Shown: positions 26,154 through 35,963, numbered from the stretch's first letter. The stretch is 43,086 nucleotides of DNA from Chloroflexota bacterium (GCA_021783595.1 JAJXTS010000005.1:1-43086), one strand, 5' to 3'. Program-made: numbers and translations. The notes: generated from the sequence alone by a model not told the origin.

Positions 26154-26744
26154 CTACTCGCCGGGTCGTCCCGTCAGCGCGTCGAAGGCGAGCCGGCTCC
26201 ACGTCTCGAGGCCGTCGCGCACCGCCTCGACCTCGTCGGTGGCGGCGAACCCGCCGGTCAGCTTGTCCGTCTCGCGGATGGCGACCGGGCGCCCGGCCGC
26301 GTCGGCCGTGAAGACGAAGCCCACGTGGACCGCGCCCACCGGCGTCGTGTCGTCGTTGAGCAGGCCGACCGGCGAGAACTCCGGCACGAAGTCGGCCTCC
26401 AGCTCCTCCCGCCACTCGCGCCGCAACCCGCCCGCCACATCGCCGTCGCCGGGGTTGAGGTGCCCGCCCACGCCGAGCGACCCCTGGTCGTGGAGGCGGG
26501 CGTCGCCGCCGGCGCGCGTGCGGCGCATGAGGAACCATCGCTCGCCGTCCCGCAGCACCAGGTACGGGATCACCTGCTTGAGAGTCGGGTCAACCTCGGC
26601 GTCGCCGCGGCGCACGAACCGCCCGTCGCGGGCGACGACGGCGAGCGCCTCGCCCAGGTCCATGCGCCGCACGCCGAGCCAGCCGTCGCCCGGGACGAGC
26701 GACGCCCGCGGGACAGCGAGCACCAGCTCGTCGGGGTTGCCCAT
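26154..26744 (-). CDS. NUDIX hydrolase
   Basis: A 196-residue NUDIX-fold protein. The box reads GGHLNPGDGDVAGGLRREWR then EELEAD (about 91-116); it keeps the REWREE metal-binding core but has Asp where the first Glu of the classic box usually lies. The N-terminal part (VPRASLVPGDGWLGVRRMD) and the central VIPYLVLRDGERWFLMRR strand indicate a larger NUDIX of the kind often annotated as a phosphoesterase. The substrate is unknown. The ATG is three bases after the tyrA stop, so the two genes are probably coexpressed, but no functional link is evident. Confidence 0.85.
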   Translation of the reverse strand: MGNPDELVLAVPRASLVPGDGWLGVRRMDLGEALAVVARDGRFVRRGDAEVDPTLKQVIPYLVLRDGERWFLMRRTRAGGDARLHDQGSLGVGGHLNPGDGDVAGGLRREWREELEADFVPEFSPVGLLNDDTTPVGAVHVGFVFTADAAGRPVAIRETDKLTGGFAATDEVEAVRDGLETWSRLAFDALTGRPGE

Positions 26745-26747
26745 GGG

Positions 26748-27608
26748 TTACGCCTCCAGGCGCGCGCGGACGGCCTCGAGCCGCTCGCGGATGACGGCCG
26801 GATCGGCGCCGCCCGGCGCCTCGAGCACGTCGAGCCAGGCGTCCACGCGGGCGCGGTAGGCCCGCAGCCGCTCAGCGAGGCGTGCCGCGTTGGTCGCGAA
26901 GATCTCCGCGCCCATCGCCGTGTCGCCCCGGGCGAGCCGGGTGGTGTCGCGCCAGCCGCCGGCCGCCAGGGCGCGCGCCGCCGCCCAGTCGCGGTCCTCG
27001 TCGCCCGGCAGCCCCGTCACCGCCTCCGCCAGCATCACCGACGTCAGCAGCGGCAGGTGGCTGATCGCCGCCACGAGCCGGTCATGCCGCGCCGCGTCCA
27101 TCCGCACCGGGTTCGCCCCGCAGGCGAGCGCGAGGCGAACCACCACGGCCTGGTCGCCGCCGCCGTGGGCCGGGGTGATGACCCACGGCCGATCGCGGAA
27201 CAGCGCGGCGTCCGACGCCTCGAACCCGCTCGTCTCGCGGCCGGCCATGGGGTGCCCGCCCACCCAGGGCAGGCCGGCGGCCCGGGCCTCGGACTCCAAC
27301 TCGACCTTGGTCGATGCGACGTCCGTCACCGTCGCGCCGGGGCGGAGCGCGTCCCGCCACGGTCCGGCCAGCCGTCCGATGAGCCCGGCGCAGGCCAGCG
27401 GCGGCGCGGCGAGAACCACGACCTCCGCTTCGCGGATCAAATCCGGGGCGGCGCCGAAGGCGGCGTCGATCGCGCCGGCGGCGAGCGCCTGCCGCGGACC
27501 GGAGCCCGAGGGCGTCCAGGCCCCCACCCACCAGTCGTCACCGGCCGCGCGCAGGGCACGGGCGACAGAACCGCCGATGAGGCCAAGTCCGAGGAGGGCG
27601 ACACGCAT
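26748..27608 (-). CDS. tyrA: Prephenate/arogenate dehydrogenase family (TyrA)
   Basis: An NAD(P)-dependent dehydrogenase of tyrosine biosynthesis; 286 residues. The Rossmann motif GLGLIGGS is at 6-13. VTDVASTKVELESEA, VGGHPMAGRETSGFEASDA (the substrate-binding HPMAG block) and ISHLPLLTSVMLAEA (catalytic region) are all visible. No ACT domain and no chorismate mutase are fused. The ATG at 27608 is preferred because GATAAT ends 6 nt upstream, which fits a leaderless start; a TTG nine codons upstream would overlap that box. The neighbour trpB2 also serves aromatic amino acids. Preference for prephenate or arogenate cannot be told from this sequence. Confidence 0.92.
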   Translation of the reverse strand: MRVALLGLGLIGGSVARALRAAGDDWWVGAWTPSGSGPRQALAAGAIDAAFGAAPDLIREAEVVVLAAPPLACAGLIGRLAGPWRDALRPGATVTDVASTKVELESEARAAGLPWVGGHPMAGRETSGFEASDAALFRDRPWVITPAHGGGDQAVVVRLALACGANPVRMDAARHDRLVAAISHLPLLTSVMLAEAVTGLPGDEDRDWAAARALAAGGWRDTTRLARGDTAMGAEIFATNAARLAERLRAYRARVDAWLDVLEAPGGADPAVIRERLEAVRARLEA

Positions 27609-27614
27609 GGCGCG

Positions 27615-27620
27615 ATTATC
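27615..27620 (-). promoter_or_regulatory. Putative leaderless -10 box of tyrA
   Basis: GATAAT on the minus strand ends 6 nt before the tyrA ATG. There is no ribosome-binding site between them and no clear -35. Confidence 0.45.
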
Positions 27621-27680
27621 GGCGGAGTCGCGCAAACCGGAGCCGCCCGGGCGCCACTCCGCGCGGCCGGGACGGTCGAC

Positions 27681-27733
27681 CCGCGGCAGCGGCCCCGGCG
27701 CTACGGCCGGTCCGCGGCAGCGGCCCCGGCGCT
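27681..27733. repeat. 22-bp direct repeat in the trpB2-tyrA gap
   Basis: An identical 22-bp GC-rich sequence (beginning CCGCGGCAGCGG and ending CGGCGCT) occurs at 27681-27702 and 27712-27733, separated by 9 bases. It lies in the 192-bp gap after trpB2 and before tyrA. The same gap has short GC inverted repeats near 27765-27790 that could fold as a terminator stem, but there is no U-run. Confidence 0.7.
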
Positions 27734-27800
27734 CCGGGCTGCCGGTCCGCGCACCGGCTGCTTCGGCCGGCGACGGACCGCCGCCGGCCCCGGCTCGACC

Positions 27801-29180
27801 CTAGCCGACCTTCGGCAGCGAGGCGAGCGCCTCGGTGACGCGCTCGGCCGGGTACTCGAAGTCCTCCAGCGATCCGTGCATGTACTTCTCGTAGCTGACC
27901 AGGTCGAAGTGGCCGTGCCCCGAGAGGTTGAACAGGATGACGCGGGACTCGCCGCGCTCCTTCGCCTCGAGCGCCTCGTCCACGGCGGCCCGGATCGCGT
28001 GCGTGCTCTCCGGCGCGGGCAGGATGCCCTCGGTCCTGGCGAACTGCACCCCCGCCTCGAAGCACCCGCGCTGGTGAACGCTCCGCGCCTCGATCAGGTT
28101 GTGCTCCTTGAGCAGCGACACCAGCGGCGCCATCCCGTGGTAGCGCAGGCCGCCTGCGTGGATGGGCTCGGGGATGAACTGCGAGCCCAGCGTGTACATC
28201 TTCACCAGCGGCGTCATCATCCCGGTGTCGCCGAAGTCGTAGGCGTAGACGCCCTTGGTGAGCGACGGCGCGGCCTCCGGCTCCACCGCCACGACGCGGT
28301 ACTTGCCCTCGCCGCGCAGCATCCGGCCGACCCACGGGAACGCCATGCCGGCGAAGTTCGACCCGCCGCCGACGCAGCCGATCACGACATCGGGCTCCTC
28401 GCCCGCCATCGCCATCTGCTCGATGGCCTCGAGGCCGATCACCGTCTGGTGCAGGAGCACGTGGTTGAGGACGGACCCCAGGGAGTACTTCGTGTCATCG
28501 CGGCCGACCGCGTCCTCGACCGCCTCGGTGATCGCGATGCCCAGGGAGCCCGGCGTGTTCGGCATCTCCTTGAGCACCCGCCGCCCGTACTCGGTGGTGT
28601 CGCTGGGGCTCGGGACGACCGAGGCGCCGTACGTCTCCATGAGCATGCGGCGGTACGGCTTCTGGTCGTAGCTCGCGCGGACCTGGTAGACCTTGACCTC
28701 GAGCCCGAAGAAGGCGCCCGCGAGGGCCAGCGAGCTGCCCCACTGCCCCGCGCCCGTCTCGGTGGTCAGGCGCTTGACGCCCTCCTGCTTGTTGAACCAG
28801 GCCTGCGGGACCGCCGTGTTGGGCTTGTGGCTGCCGCCCGCGCTGACACCCTCGTACTTGTAGTAAATGTGCGCCGGCGTGTCGAGCTCCCGCTCGAGGC
28901 GATGGGCCCGGAAGACCGGCGACGGCCGCCAGAGCTGGTAGATCTCGCGGATCGGGTCCGGGATCTCGATCTCGCGGTCGGTGGAGACCTCCTGCATGAT
29001 CAGGGCCATGGGGAAAATCGGCGCCAGGTCCGCCGGGCCGATTGGCTGGCCGGTTCCCGGGTGGAGCGGCGGGGCGGGCGCGATCCCCTTGGCGAGCAGG
29101 TCCGAGACGACGTTGTACCAGGCCCGCGGAATCCGGTCCTCGTCCAGGACGAACTTGGTTCGGCGGGGTGCGCTGGCCAT
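27801..29180 (-). CDS. trpB: TrpB2-type tryptophan synthase beta chain
   Basis: A PLP enzyme joining indole and serine to form tryptophan; 459 residues, longer than TrpB1. It has the TrpB2 hallmarks: an N-terminal extension ([13 protein letters not shown] ... [13 protein letters not shown]) and [16 protein letters not shown]. The PLP lysine is K119 in [12 protein letters not shown], the phosphate-binding loop is GCVGGGSNF, and [20 protein letters not shown] follows. No trpA or other trp gene is adjacent, as is usual for TrpB2. The ATG at 29180 has GGGAGAG about 7 nt upstream. A promoter TTGCCG - 18 bp - TACGCT precedes it. Confidence 0.95.
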   Translation of the reverse strand: MASAPRRTKFVLDEDRIPRAWYNVVSDLLAKGIAPAPPLHPGTGQPIGPADLAPIFPMALIMQEVSTDREIEIPDPIREIYQLWRPSPVFRAHRLERELDTPAHIYYKYEGVSAGGSHKPNTAVPQAWFNKQEGVKRLTTETGAGQWGSSLALAGAFFGLEVKVYQVRASYDQKPYRRMLMETYGASVVPSPSDTTEYGRRVLKEMPNTPGSLGIAITEAVEDAVGRDDTKYSLGSVLNHVLLHQTVIGLEAIEQMAMAGEEPDVVIGCVGGGSNFAGMAFPWVGRMLRGEGKYRVVAVEPEAAPSLTKGVYAYDFGDTGMMTPLVKMYTLGSQFIPEPIHAGGLRYHGMAPLVSLLKEHNLIEARSVHQRGCFEAGVQFARTEGILPAPESTHAIRAAVDEALEAKERGESRVILFNLSGHGHFDLVSYEKYMHGSLEDFEYPAERVTEALASLPKVG

Positions 29181-29222
29181 CACGTGTCTCTCCCGGGGCT
29201 GGTGCTGGAGTGGGCTCATGGG

Positions 29223-29252
29223 AGCGTAAGGCCTGCGGCTCCGATGCGGCAA
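29223..29252 (-). promoter_or_regulatory. Sigma-70-like promoter of trpB2
   Basis: On the minus strand TTGCCG (29247-29252) and TACGCT (29223-29228) are separated by 18 bp, about 42 nt upstream of the trpB2 ATG. No trp attenuator, T-box or TRAP site is apparent in the short leader. Confidence 0.5.
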
Positions 29253-29278
29253 ACGCCGGGCGCCGGGACCGTCCCGCG

Positions 29279-29866
29279 TCAGGCGCCCAGGCGGGCCACG
29301 ACCAGCGCCTCGTAGCGCGGGGGCCCGTCGCCCAGGTGGCTCCGGAACAGCGTCAGCTCGCGAGCCTCGAACGCGGTCCGCCAGCCGGTCGCGGCCTGCG
29401 CCAGCCCGTCCGCGATGGCGTGGCTGGTGGCGCCACGGGTGGCGTCAGTGCGGGCGACGGTCAGGTGCGGGCGACGGGCGCGAGGGTCGGGCGGCCAGCC
29501 CAGCCGGTCCAGCGGCGCATCCAGGGCGGCGGCCAGCCGCTCCAGGCCGTCGTTCCCGCGGTCCACGCCCAGCCACAGGGTTCGGGGGTGGCGGCCGTCC
29601 GGGAACGCGCCGGCGCCGGCCAGCTCAACCTGGAAGGGCGCCACGGCAGCGGCGGCGTCCACCACGGCGAGCCCCACGTCCGGGACGAGGTCGGGCGCGG
29701 TCGGGCCCAGGAACCGCACCGTCAGGTGCAGGCTCTCGATGCGCACCCAGCGTGCGTCGCGGCCCGGGCCCGTCGCGCGGACGGGGTCCACCACCCGCCG
29801 GCACGCCTCGAGCGCGTCGGGCGGGAGGGCGACGGCGACGAACAGCCGCTCCGCGGCGTCAGCCAC
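29279..29866 (-). CDS. thpR: RNA 2',3'-cyclic phosphodiesterase (ThpR)
   Basis: A 195-residue 2H phosphoesterase that opens 2',3'-cyclic phosphates or joins tRNA halves in vitro. The two HxTx catalytic motifs are HLTV at residue 47 and HLTV at residue 134. The start [16 protein letters not shown] is typical of the family. The GTG start at 29866 overlaps the end of ppa by eight bases, so both are translated from one transcript. The reason for pairing with pyrophosphatase is not known. Confidence 0.92.
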   Translation of the reverse strand: MADAAERLFVAVALPPDALEACRRVVDPVRATGPGRDARWVRIESLHLTVRFLGPTAPDLVPDVGLAVVDAAAAVAPFQVELAGAGAFPDGRHPRTLWLGVDRGNDGLERLAAALDAPLDRLGWPPDPRARRPHLTVARTDATRGATSHAIADGLAQAATGWRTAFEARELTLFRSHLGDGPPRYEALVVARLGA

Positions 29867-30374
29867 CGCGCTCGGCGCGATGCCGGTCGCGGTCCTGCCG
29901 GAGGACGTCGTGGGCCCGCCCGCGGTCCCGCCAGCCGTCGATCTGGACGGCCTTGTCCTCGAGCAGCTTGTACGTCTCGAAGAAGTGCTCGATCTCGATC
30001 AGGCGGTGGGGGCGGATCTGGTCCAGGCGCTCGATGTGCGACTGGTGCGGGTCGCCCAGCGCCACGCACAGCACCTTGAAGTCGTAGCCCTTCTCGTCGT
30101 GCATCTCGAGCCCCCCGACCGGGCGCGCCCAGATGTGGCAGCCGGTGAAGGTGGGCTCGTCCACGATGACCAGCGCATCCGTGTGGTCGCCGTCGTCCGC
30201 GCGGGTGCCCTCGATGAAGCCGTAGTCGAAGTTGTAGAACACCGCCGAGGACAGGACCCGGTCCAGGCGGAAGACCCCGGCCTCCTCGTCAAACTCGTAC
30301 TTGTTGCGGCTGCCCCGCGGGATCTCCACGACGACTTCGACGACATCCGGGAACCGGTCGGCGTTGGTGCTCAT
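29859..30374 (-). CDS. ppa: Inorganic pyrophosphatase, family I
   Basis: Hydrolyses pyrophosphate from biosynthetic reactions; 171 residues. It has VVEIPRGSRNKYEFDEEAG, LSSAVFYNFDYGFIEGT, HIWARPVGGLEMHDEKGYD and KVLCVALGDP, which define the family. The signature usually written DGDPLD reads DGDHTD here; the three metal-binding aspartates are kept, while Pro and Leu are replaced by His and Thr. The TAGAGT hexamer at 30382-30387 ends 7 nt before the ATG, suggesting a leaderless start. It is followed by thpR with an 8-bp overlap. Confidence 0.95.
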   Translation of the reverse strand: MSTNADRFPDVVEVVVEIPRGSRNKYEFDEEAGVFRLDRVLSSAVFYNFDYGFIEGTRADDGDHTDALVIVDEPTFTGCHIWARPVGGLEMHDEKGYDFKVLCVALGDPHQSHIERLDQIRPHRLIEIEHFFETYKLLEDKAVQIDGWRDRGRAHDVLRQDRDRHRAERGG

Positions 30375-30381
30375 GCGGCGA

Positions 30382-30387
30382 ACTCTA
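30382..30387 (-). promoter_or_regulatory. Putative leaderless -10 box of ppa
   Basis: TAGAGT on the minus strand ends 7 nt before the ppa ATG. No -35 is obvious, and no ribosome-binding site can fit. Confidence 0.45.
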
Positions 30388-30421
30388 ACCGTTCGGCCTC
30401 GCCGGCGCGGGCGCCCGGAGG

Positions 30422-31492
30422 CTACTCGTTGTAGAGGCGCTCCTCGATCAGCTTCTCCTGGACCGTCCGGCCGCTGGGATCGAAGCACGCGAACTCGAAG
30501 TGCTTCTCGAACTCGATGTCCACGGCGTCCATGCCGCCGCGGTTCTTCTCCACCGACACCACGACCCAGTCGCGGAACCGCTGCGCCTGGTACGGGTTGA
30601 ACTCGATGTTGACCTTGGCGACGATGTTGTACTTCTCGTTGAGGATCAGGATGATGTCGGCCTCGTAGTTGATCGCCGACGACCCGCGCAGGTGGTGGTT
30701 GCGCAGCCGCGACGCCTTGAGGCCCTCCTTGTCCGCGGCCACGATCGCGACCATGGGCACGCCCTCCGAGAGGGCCACGTCCTTGAGGCCGTTGACCACG
30801 AACGTCACCTTCTCCGACTCGGTGAGCGGCTCCGGGATCACGGGCACCTTCTGGAGGTAGTCCACCACGACGAACAGCCGGCGGTCGCCGGACAGCTCGC
30901 GGTGCTGGCGGACGAGCGAGCGGATGCCCTCGATGGTGCTGACCGTCTGCGTTCCCCGCAGCAGGAACAGGTTCTGGCCGTACCGCGCGATCCGGTCGAG
31001 CGAGGGCCTGAGGCGCGGGTTGGCCGCCAGCTGGGACACGCCCCCGCCCTCCGTCATCCACGACCCGAGGATCTCCCTGCGGACGTCCTGGACCTTGACG
31101 GCGCTCGTGGTCTGGGGCAGATGCGCGAGGGCGGACTCGGCGGCGATGAGCCGGTTGAGCAGGTACTGCTCGTCGTGCTCGTAGCACAGGTAGAGCACGT
31201 TGGCCTGGCCGCCGGACGCGACATTGCGCGCCATCTGCAGGGCCATCGTCGTCTTGCCCGTGCCCTGGGCGCCGCCGATCAGCAGGAGCTCGCCAGGCCG
31301 GAGCCCGTTGCCGATCGTCTTGTCGAGGGGCGTGAAGCCGAGCGGCAGCGGCTGGTACTCGCTTACCCGGCCCGTGGCCACCTTGTCGTTGAGGTCCACC
31401 AGCAGCTCGATGGCCGACCGCGGCGCCATGCTGCCGTTGGCCCCATCCAGTCGCCACGCCGACTGCGGCGTCGGCTCACGCTCCGTCGTCAC
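30422..31492 (-). CDS. Stand-alone DnaB-type RecA-core ATPase
   Basis: A 356-residue protein matching only the C-terminal ATPase domain of replicative helicase DnaB. The sequence PLPLGFTPLDKTIGNGLRPG leads into Walker A GGAQGTGKTT (73-82). Walker B is LFVVVDYLQKVPVIP, the DnaB-type strand RGSSAINYEADIILIL follows, and a C-terminal basic VVSVEKNRGGMDAVDIEFE closes the fold. The DnaB N-terminal helical/primase-interacting domain is missing, so it is not the ordinary replicative helicase. It could be a recombination or repair ATPase, or a KaiC/RadA-like signalling ATPase. The GTG at 31492 is chosen because GGGAGGG lies 9 nt upstream; a GTG at 31519 sits 9 nt after a TAGCAT box and would be leaderless. 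No functional neighbour is evident. Confidence 0.85.
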   Translation of the reverse strand: MTTEREPTPQSAWRLDGANGSMAPRSAIELLVDLNDKVATGRVSEYQPLPLGFTPLDKTIGNGLRPGELLLIGGAQGTGKTTMALQMARNVASGGQANVLYLCYEHDEQYLLNRLIAAESALAHLPQTTSAVKVQDVRREILGSWMTEGGGVSQLAANPRLRPSLDRIARYGQNLFLLRGTQTVSTIEGIRSLVRQHRELSGDRRLFVVVDYLQKVPVIPEPLTESEKVTFVVNGLKDVALSEGVPMVAIVAADKEGLKASRLRNHHLRGSSAINYEADIILILNEKYNIVAKVNIEFNPYQAQRFRDWVVVSVEKNRGGMDAVDIEFEKHFEFACFDPSGRTVQEKLIEERLYNE

Positions 31493-31528
31493 TCGCTCAC
31501 ACCCTCCCGTCAGGCGCACACGGGGCGC

Positions 31529-31534
31529 ATGCTA
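31529..31534 (-). promoter_or_regulatory. -10-like TAGCAT before the DnaB-like gene
   Basis: TAGCAT on the minus strand places the predicted transcript start near 31519-31522. The leader would then carry GGGAGGG for the GTG at 31492. Confidence 0.4.
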
Positions 31535-31562
31535 ACACTCGGCCCCGGACCCCCGGCCCGCC

Positions 31563-32981
31563 CTAGCTGCCGGACGGCACGCTGGCCAGCTCGTCCCAGA
31601 GCCGGACCATGATGCGCGTCCCCGCCTCGAAGTTCCGCTCGTCGAGCCACTCGTTGGGGGCGTGCGCGTTGCTGTTGGGCTGGGGGAAGCCCGCCAGGAC
31701 CACCGGCAGGCCCAGCACGTGGTCGAACGCGGCCGTCACCGGGATGGACCCGCCCTCGCGGATGAACACCGGGTCCACGCCCTCGATCGCGCGGATGGCG
31801 CGCGCCGCAGCCTGCGTGGCGGGGTGGTCGATCGGGGTCAGGCTGGCCTCGCCGCCGTGGATGAAGGTGGTGGTCACCTTGACCCCCGGAGGGGCCACCT
31901 GCGCCACGTACTCGCGCAGGGCCTCGAAGACCTTCTGCGGGTCCTGGCTGGCGACCAGGCGGGTGGACACCTTGGCGTGGGCGTGGGCGGGGATGATGGT
32001 CTTGGCGCCGTCGCCCTGGAACCCGCCCCAGATCCCGTTGACGTCCAGCGTGGGCCGGGCGGTCCGGCTCTCGAGGATCGTGTAGCCGCTCTCGCCCACC
32101 AGTGCGGGCACCTGGGTCTCCTCGCGGAAGGCCTCCTCGTCGAACGGCAGCGCGGCCATCTGGGCACGCTCCGCGTCGCCCAGCGGCACCACGTCGTCGT
32201 AGAAGCCCGGGATGCGGACGCGGCCGTCGGGACCCTTGAGCGCGGTGATGATCCGGGCCAGCGCGTTGGCCGGGTTCTCGACCGAGCCGCCGTACTGGCC
32301 GGAGTGGAGGTCCACGGGCGAGAGCTCGACGTCGATCTGGGCGTACATGATGCCGCGCAGGCCGATCGTGATCGCCGGGACGTTGCCCTCGAAGTACCCG
32401 GTGTCGCTGATGAGCGCGAGGTCCGCGGCCAGCCGATGCCGGTTCTGCGGGATCCAGTTGAACAGCGACTCGGAGCCGAACTCCTCCTCGCCCTCGAACA
32501 CGAAGGTGATGTTCACGGCGGGAGACTTGCCTGCCGCGCGCATCGCCTCCAGGGCGGCGAGGTGCATCACGATCTGGCCCTTGTCGTCGGCCACGCCGCG
32601 GCCGACGAACCGCCCGTCGCGCAGGAACGGCTCGAACGGTGCCGTCTCCCAGAGCTCCAGCGGGTCCGCGGGCTGCACGTCGAAGTGGGTGTACAGCAGC
32701 ACCGTGGGCGCGCCCGGCGCCTCGTGGATCCTGCCGTAGACGATCGGGTGCAGGTCGGTCCGGATCACCTCCACCTCGGTCGCGCCGAGTCCCCGAAGCC
32801 GGGCGGCGATCCACTCGGCGGCGGTCACCATGTCCGCGGCGTGCTCGGGCTCGGTGGACACGCTCGGGATGCGCGCGAGCTCCAGGAGGGCCTCGGCTCG
32901 CGCCGCGCGGGAGGCCACCAGCGCCGCCTCGACGGCGGGGTCGATGGGGGTGGGTTCCGGGGCGCGCGTCGGCTCGGTCAT
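31563..32981 (-). CDS. M20 family dipeptidase (CNDP-like)
   Basis: A 472-residue zinc dipeptidase of the M20 clan. The metal and catalytic residues are H99 and D101 (LLYTHFDVQP), bridging D132 (GRGVADDKGQ), E165-E166 (VFEGEEEFGS), D in LISDTG, and the C-terminal His in NSNAHAPNEW. The dimerisation (lid) domain is inserted in the middle (GIMYAQIDVELSPVDLHSG and onward). There is no signal peptide, so it probably cleaves dipeptides in the cytoplasm. The ATG has AGGAGC directly upstream, and a TAGGAT hexamer (33016-33021) may be its -10. Confidence 0.92.
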   Translation of the reverse strand: MTEPTRAPEPTPIDPAVEAALVASRAARAEALLELARIPSVSTEPEHAADMVTAAEWIAARLRGLGATEVEVIRTDLHPIVYGRIHEAPGAPTVLLYTHFDVQPADPLELWETAPFEPFLRDGRFVGRGVADDKGQIVMHLAALEAMRAAGKSPAVNITFVFEGEEEFGSESLFNWIPQNRHRLAADLALISDTGYFEGNVPAITIGLRGIMYAQIDVELSPVDLHSGQYGGSVENPANALARIITALKGPDGRVRIPGFYDDVVPLGDAERAQMAALPFDEEAFREETQVPALVGESGYTILESRTARPTLDVNGIWGGFQGDGAKTIIPAHAHAKVSTRLVASQDPQKVFEALREYVAQVAPPGVKVTTTFIHGGEASLTPIDHPATQAAARAIRAIEGVDPVFIREGGSIPVTAAFDHVLGLPVVLAGFPQPNSNAHAPNEWLDERNFEAGTRIMVRLWDELASVPSGS

Positions 32982-33049
32982 CGGGGCTCCTGGGGGTGCG
33001 TGGTCGCGTCCCCCGATCCTACCTCGCCCGCCACCCCCCGGGCATGCGG

Positions 33050-33076
33050 CGAGGGCGGACCGGCGGTCCGCCCTCG
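33050..33076 (-). terminator. Strong hairpin after ftsH
   Basis: A perfect inverted repeat with 12-bp arms (CGAGGGCGGACC / GGTCCGCCCTCG) and a GGC loop lies 37 nt past the ftsH stop. No U-run follows on the minus strand, so it may instead stabilise the 3' end or act with another factor. It lies just upstream of the dipeptidase promoter region. Confidence 0.55.
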
Positions 33077-33113
33077 TCCCTGGATCGGTGCGGTTTGGCC
33101 TCTCGGGCCGGCC

Positions 33114-35060
<1,947 letters not shown>

Positions 35061-35110
35061 ACGGAGCGCCTCCGGAAGGTCAGGGGCCGGAGCGAGCCGG
35101 CCGTCTGGCG

Positions 35111-35116
35111 AGTATA
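35111..35116 (-). promoter_or_regulatory. -10 box TATACT of ftsH
   Basis: Near-consensus TATACT on the minus strand lies 50 nt upstream of the TTG start; the leader contains GGAGG at 35069-35073. No clear -35 is present. Confidence 0.5.
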
Positions 35117-35222
35117 GCGCCGGGGTCCCGGACGCCCTGCTGGGGCGAGGGGCGGCGTGCTCGTGCCATCACTTCGCGCCAACGGCCTTCGCGGATGCCC
35201 TGGACGCGGTCCCGTGGCACGC

Positions 35223-35252
35223 AAAACCCGCCCGGGCACAGGCCCGAGCGGG
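35223..35252 (-). terminator. Intrinsic terminator of the tRNA gene
   Basis: On the minus strand a stem of CCCGCTCGGGC with GCCCGGGCGGG (11 pairs including one G-T) and a CTGT loop is followed at once by TTTT. It begins 10 nt after the tRNA CCA end. This is the clearest rho-independent terminator in the window. Confidence 0.85.
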
Positions 35253-35262
35253 TCATGAGTGC

Positions 35263-35337
35263 TGGTGGCTGGGGACAGAATCGAACTGTCGACCGGGCGG
35301 TTATGAGTCGCCTGCTCTGCCGCTGAGCTACCCAGCC
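35263..35337 (-). tRNA. tRNA with CAT anticodon, probably elongator Met
   Basis: A 75-nt cloverleaf with encoded CCA. The acceptor is GGCTGGG/CCCAGCC with discriminator A. The D arm is GCTC-AGCGGCA-GAGC, the anticodon arm is GGCGA-CTCATAA-CCGCC, and the T arm is GACAG-TTCGATT-CTGTC. The anticodon CAT fits elongator Met or Ile2 (lysidine-modified). G2-C71, C3-G70 and A73 are Met-like, but the anticodon stem resembles many tRNA-Ile2 genes, so Met is preferred without certainty. Initiator Met is excluded by the lack of the three G-C pairs (GGG/CCC) at the base of the anticodon stem and by the normal 1-72 pair. The innermost anticodon-stem pair is A-C (31-39). Confidence 0.93.
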
Positions 35338-35347
35338 ACGGGCGCGG

Positions 35348-35353
35348 ATTGTA
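35348..35353 (-). promoter_or_regulatory. -10 box TACAAT of the tRNA gene
   Basis: TACAAT on the minus strand ends 10 nt before the mature tRNA 5' end. No good -35 is visible. Confidence 0.5.
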
Positions 35354-35422
35354 GCCCAGATCGCGCCTCCGGGCGACGTCCGGGGAACCCGCCGCGCAGC
35401 TCGACCGCGCCCCCAGGCGGCC

Positions 35423-35956
35423 TCAGCCGCCGGCGGCGCCCGCGGCGTTCGACGGATCGCCCCCCGGGCCGAACAGCAGGCGCACCCACTGCTCGAGGGG
35501 GCTGGGCGCCTCGGTGGCGGCTCCGAGCCTGACGCCGGCCGAGCCCGGCGCGTCGGACGGCAGCGGCAAAGCGTTGTCGGCGAGGGTGAACGGGATCTCG
35601 TGGGGGGTCCCGAGCCGGTAGGCGCGCGCCTGCTGCTCCACGTATGCCTGGCGCTGGATGAGCGCCAGCTCCGACTGGAGGGCAGCCACGTTGGCCTGCA
35701 GCTCGGCGTTGGTTGCCCGAGCCGCCTCCGCCCTGGCGGCAGCCTCGCTCGCCTGGCCCACCTGGTGGGCGAAGAACAGGATGACCCATGCCGAGACGAG
35801 CGCGCCGAGCAGGAGGGCGATCCGGCGGCGGGTGAGCCCAGCCACCGGCAGATCCGCGAGGCTGACCGAGGCGATCGCACCGCGGGACGGGGCGCCTGCC
35901 GGCCCGGCGGCACCGCCGGCGTCGGGGGCGGCGTCGGGGTCGTCGGCTCGAGGCAT
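35423..35956 (-). CDS. FtsB/DivIC-like septum formation protein
   Basis: A 177-residue bitopic membrane protein. A cytoplasmic Ala/Pro/Asp-rich N-terminus is followed by one membrane helix (about 53-71, IALLLGALVSAWVILFFAHQ) and an extracytoplasmic coiled coil (about 72-115, heptads with ARAEAARATNAELQANVAAL and QSELALIQRQAYVEQQ). This is the DivIC/FtsB layout, including the short domain after the coil with RLGTPHEIPFTL. It probably stabilises the divisome by pairing with FtsL/FtsQ-like partners, none of which are in this window. The ATG at 35956 lies 7 nt after a -10 and is divergent from mrfA. Family by architecture; moderate confidence. Confidence 0.78.
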   Translation of the reverse strand: MPRADDPDAAPDAGGAAGPAGAPSRGAIASVSLADLPVAGLTRRRIALLLGALVSAWVILFFAHQVGQASEAAARAEAARATNAELQANVAALQSELALIQRQAYVEQQARAYRLGTPHEIPFTLADNALPLPSDAPGSAGVRLGAATEAPSPLEQWVRLLFGPGGDPSNAAGAAGG

Positions 35957-35963
35957 GCCGGCG

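Noticed and set aside
29181-29278. T-box or trp attenuator upstream of trpB2
   Set aside because: The leader is short, with no tandem Trp codons, no T-box sequence and no terminator/antiterminator pair.
25095-29315. Very long open frame on the plus strand (about 1406 codons)
   Set aside because: It is the antisense shadow of the SPFH, nfeD, NUDIX, tyrA and trpB2 genes in GC-rich DNA, with Arg/Ala/Gly-rich low-complexity translation and no domain.
31493-31519. Leaderless GTG start at 31519 for the DnaB-like gene
   Set aside because: It is possible, but the GTG at 31492 has a strong GGGAGGG site. Kept only as an alternative.
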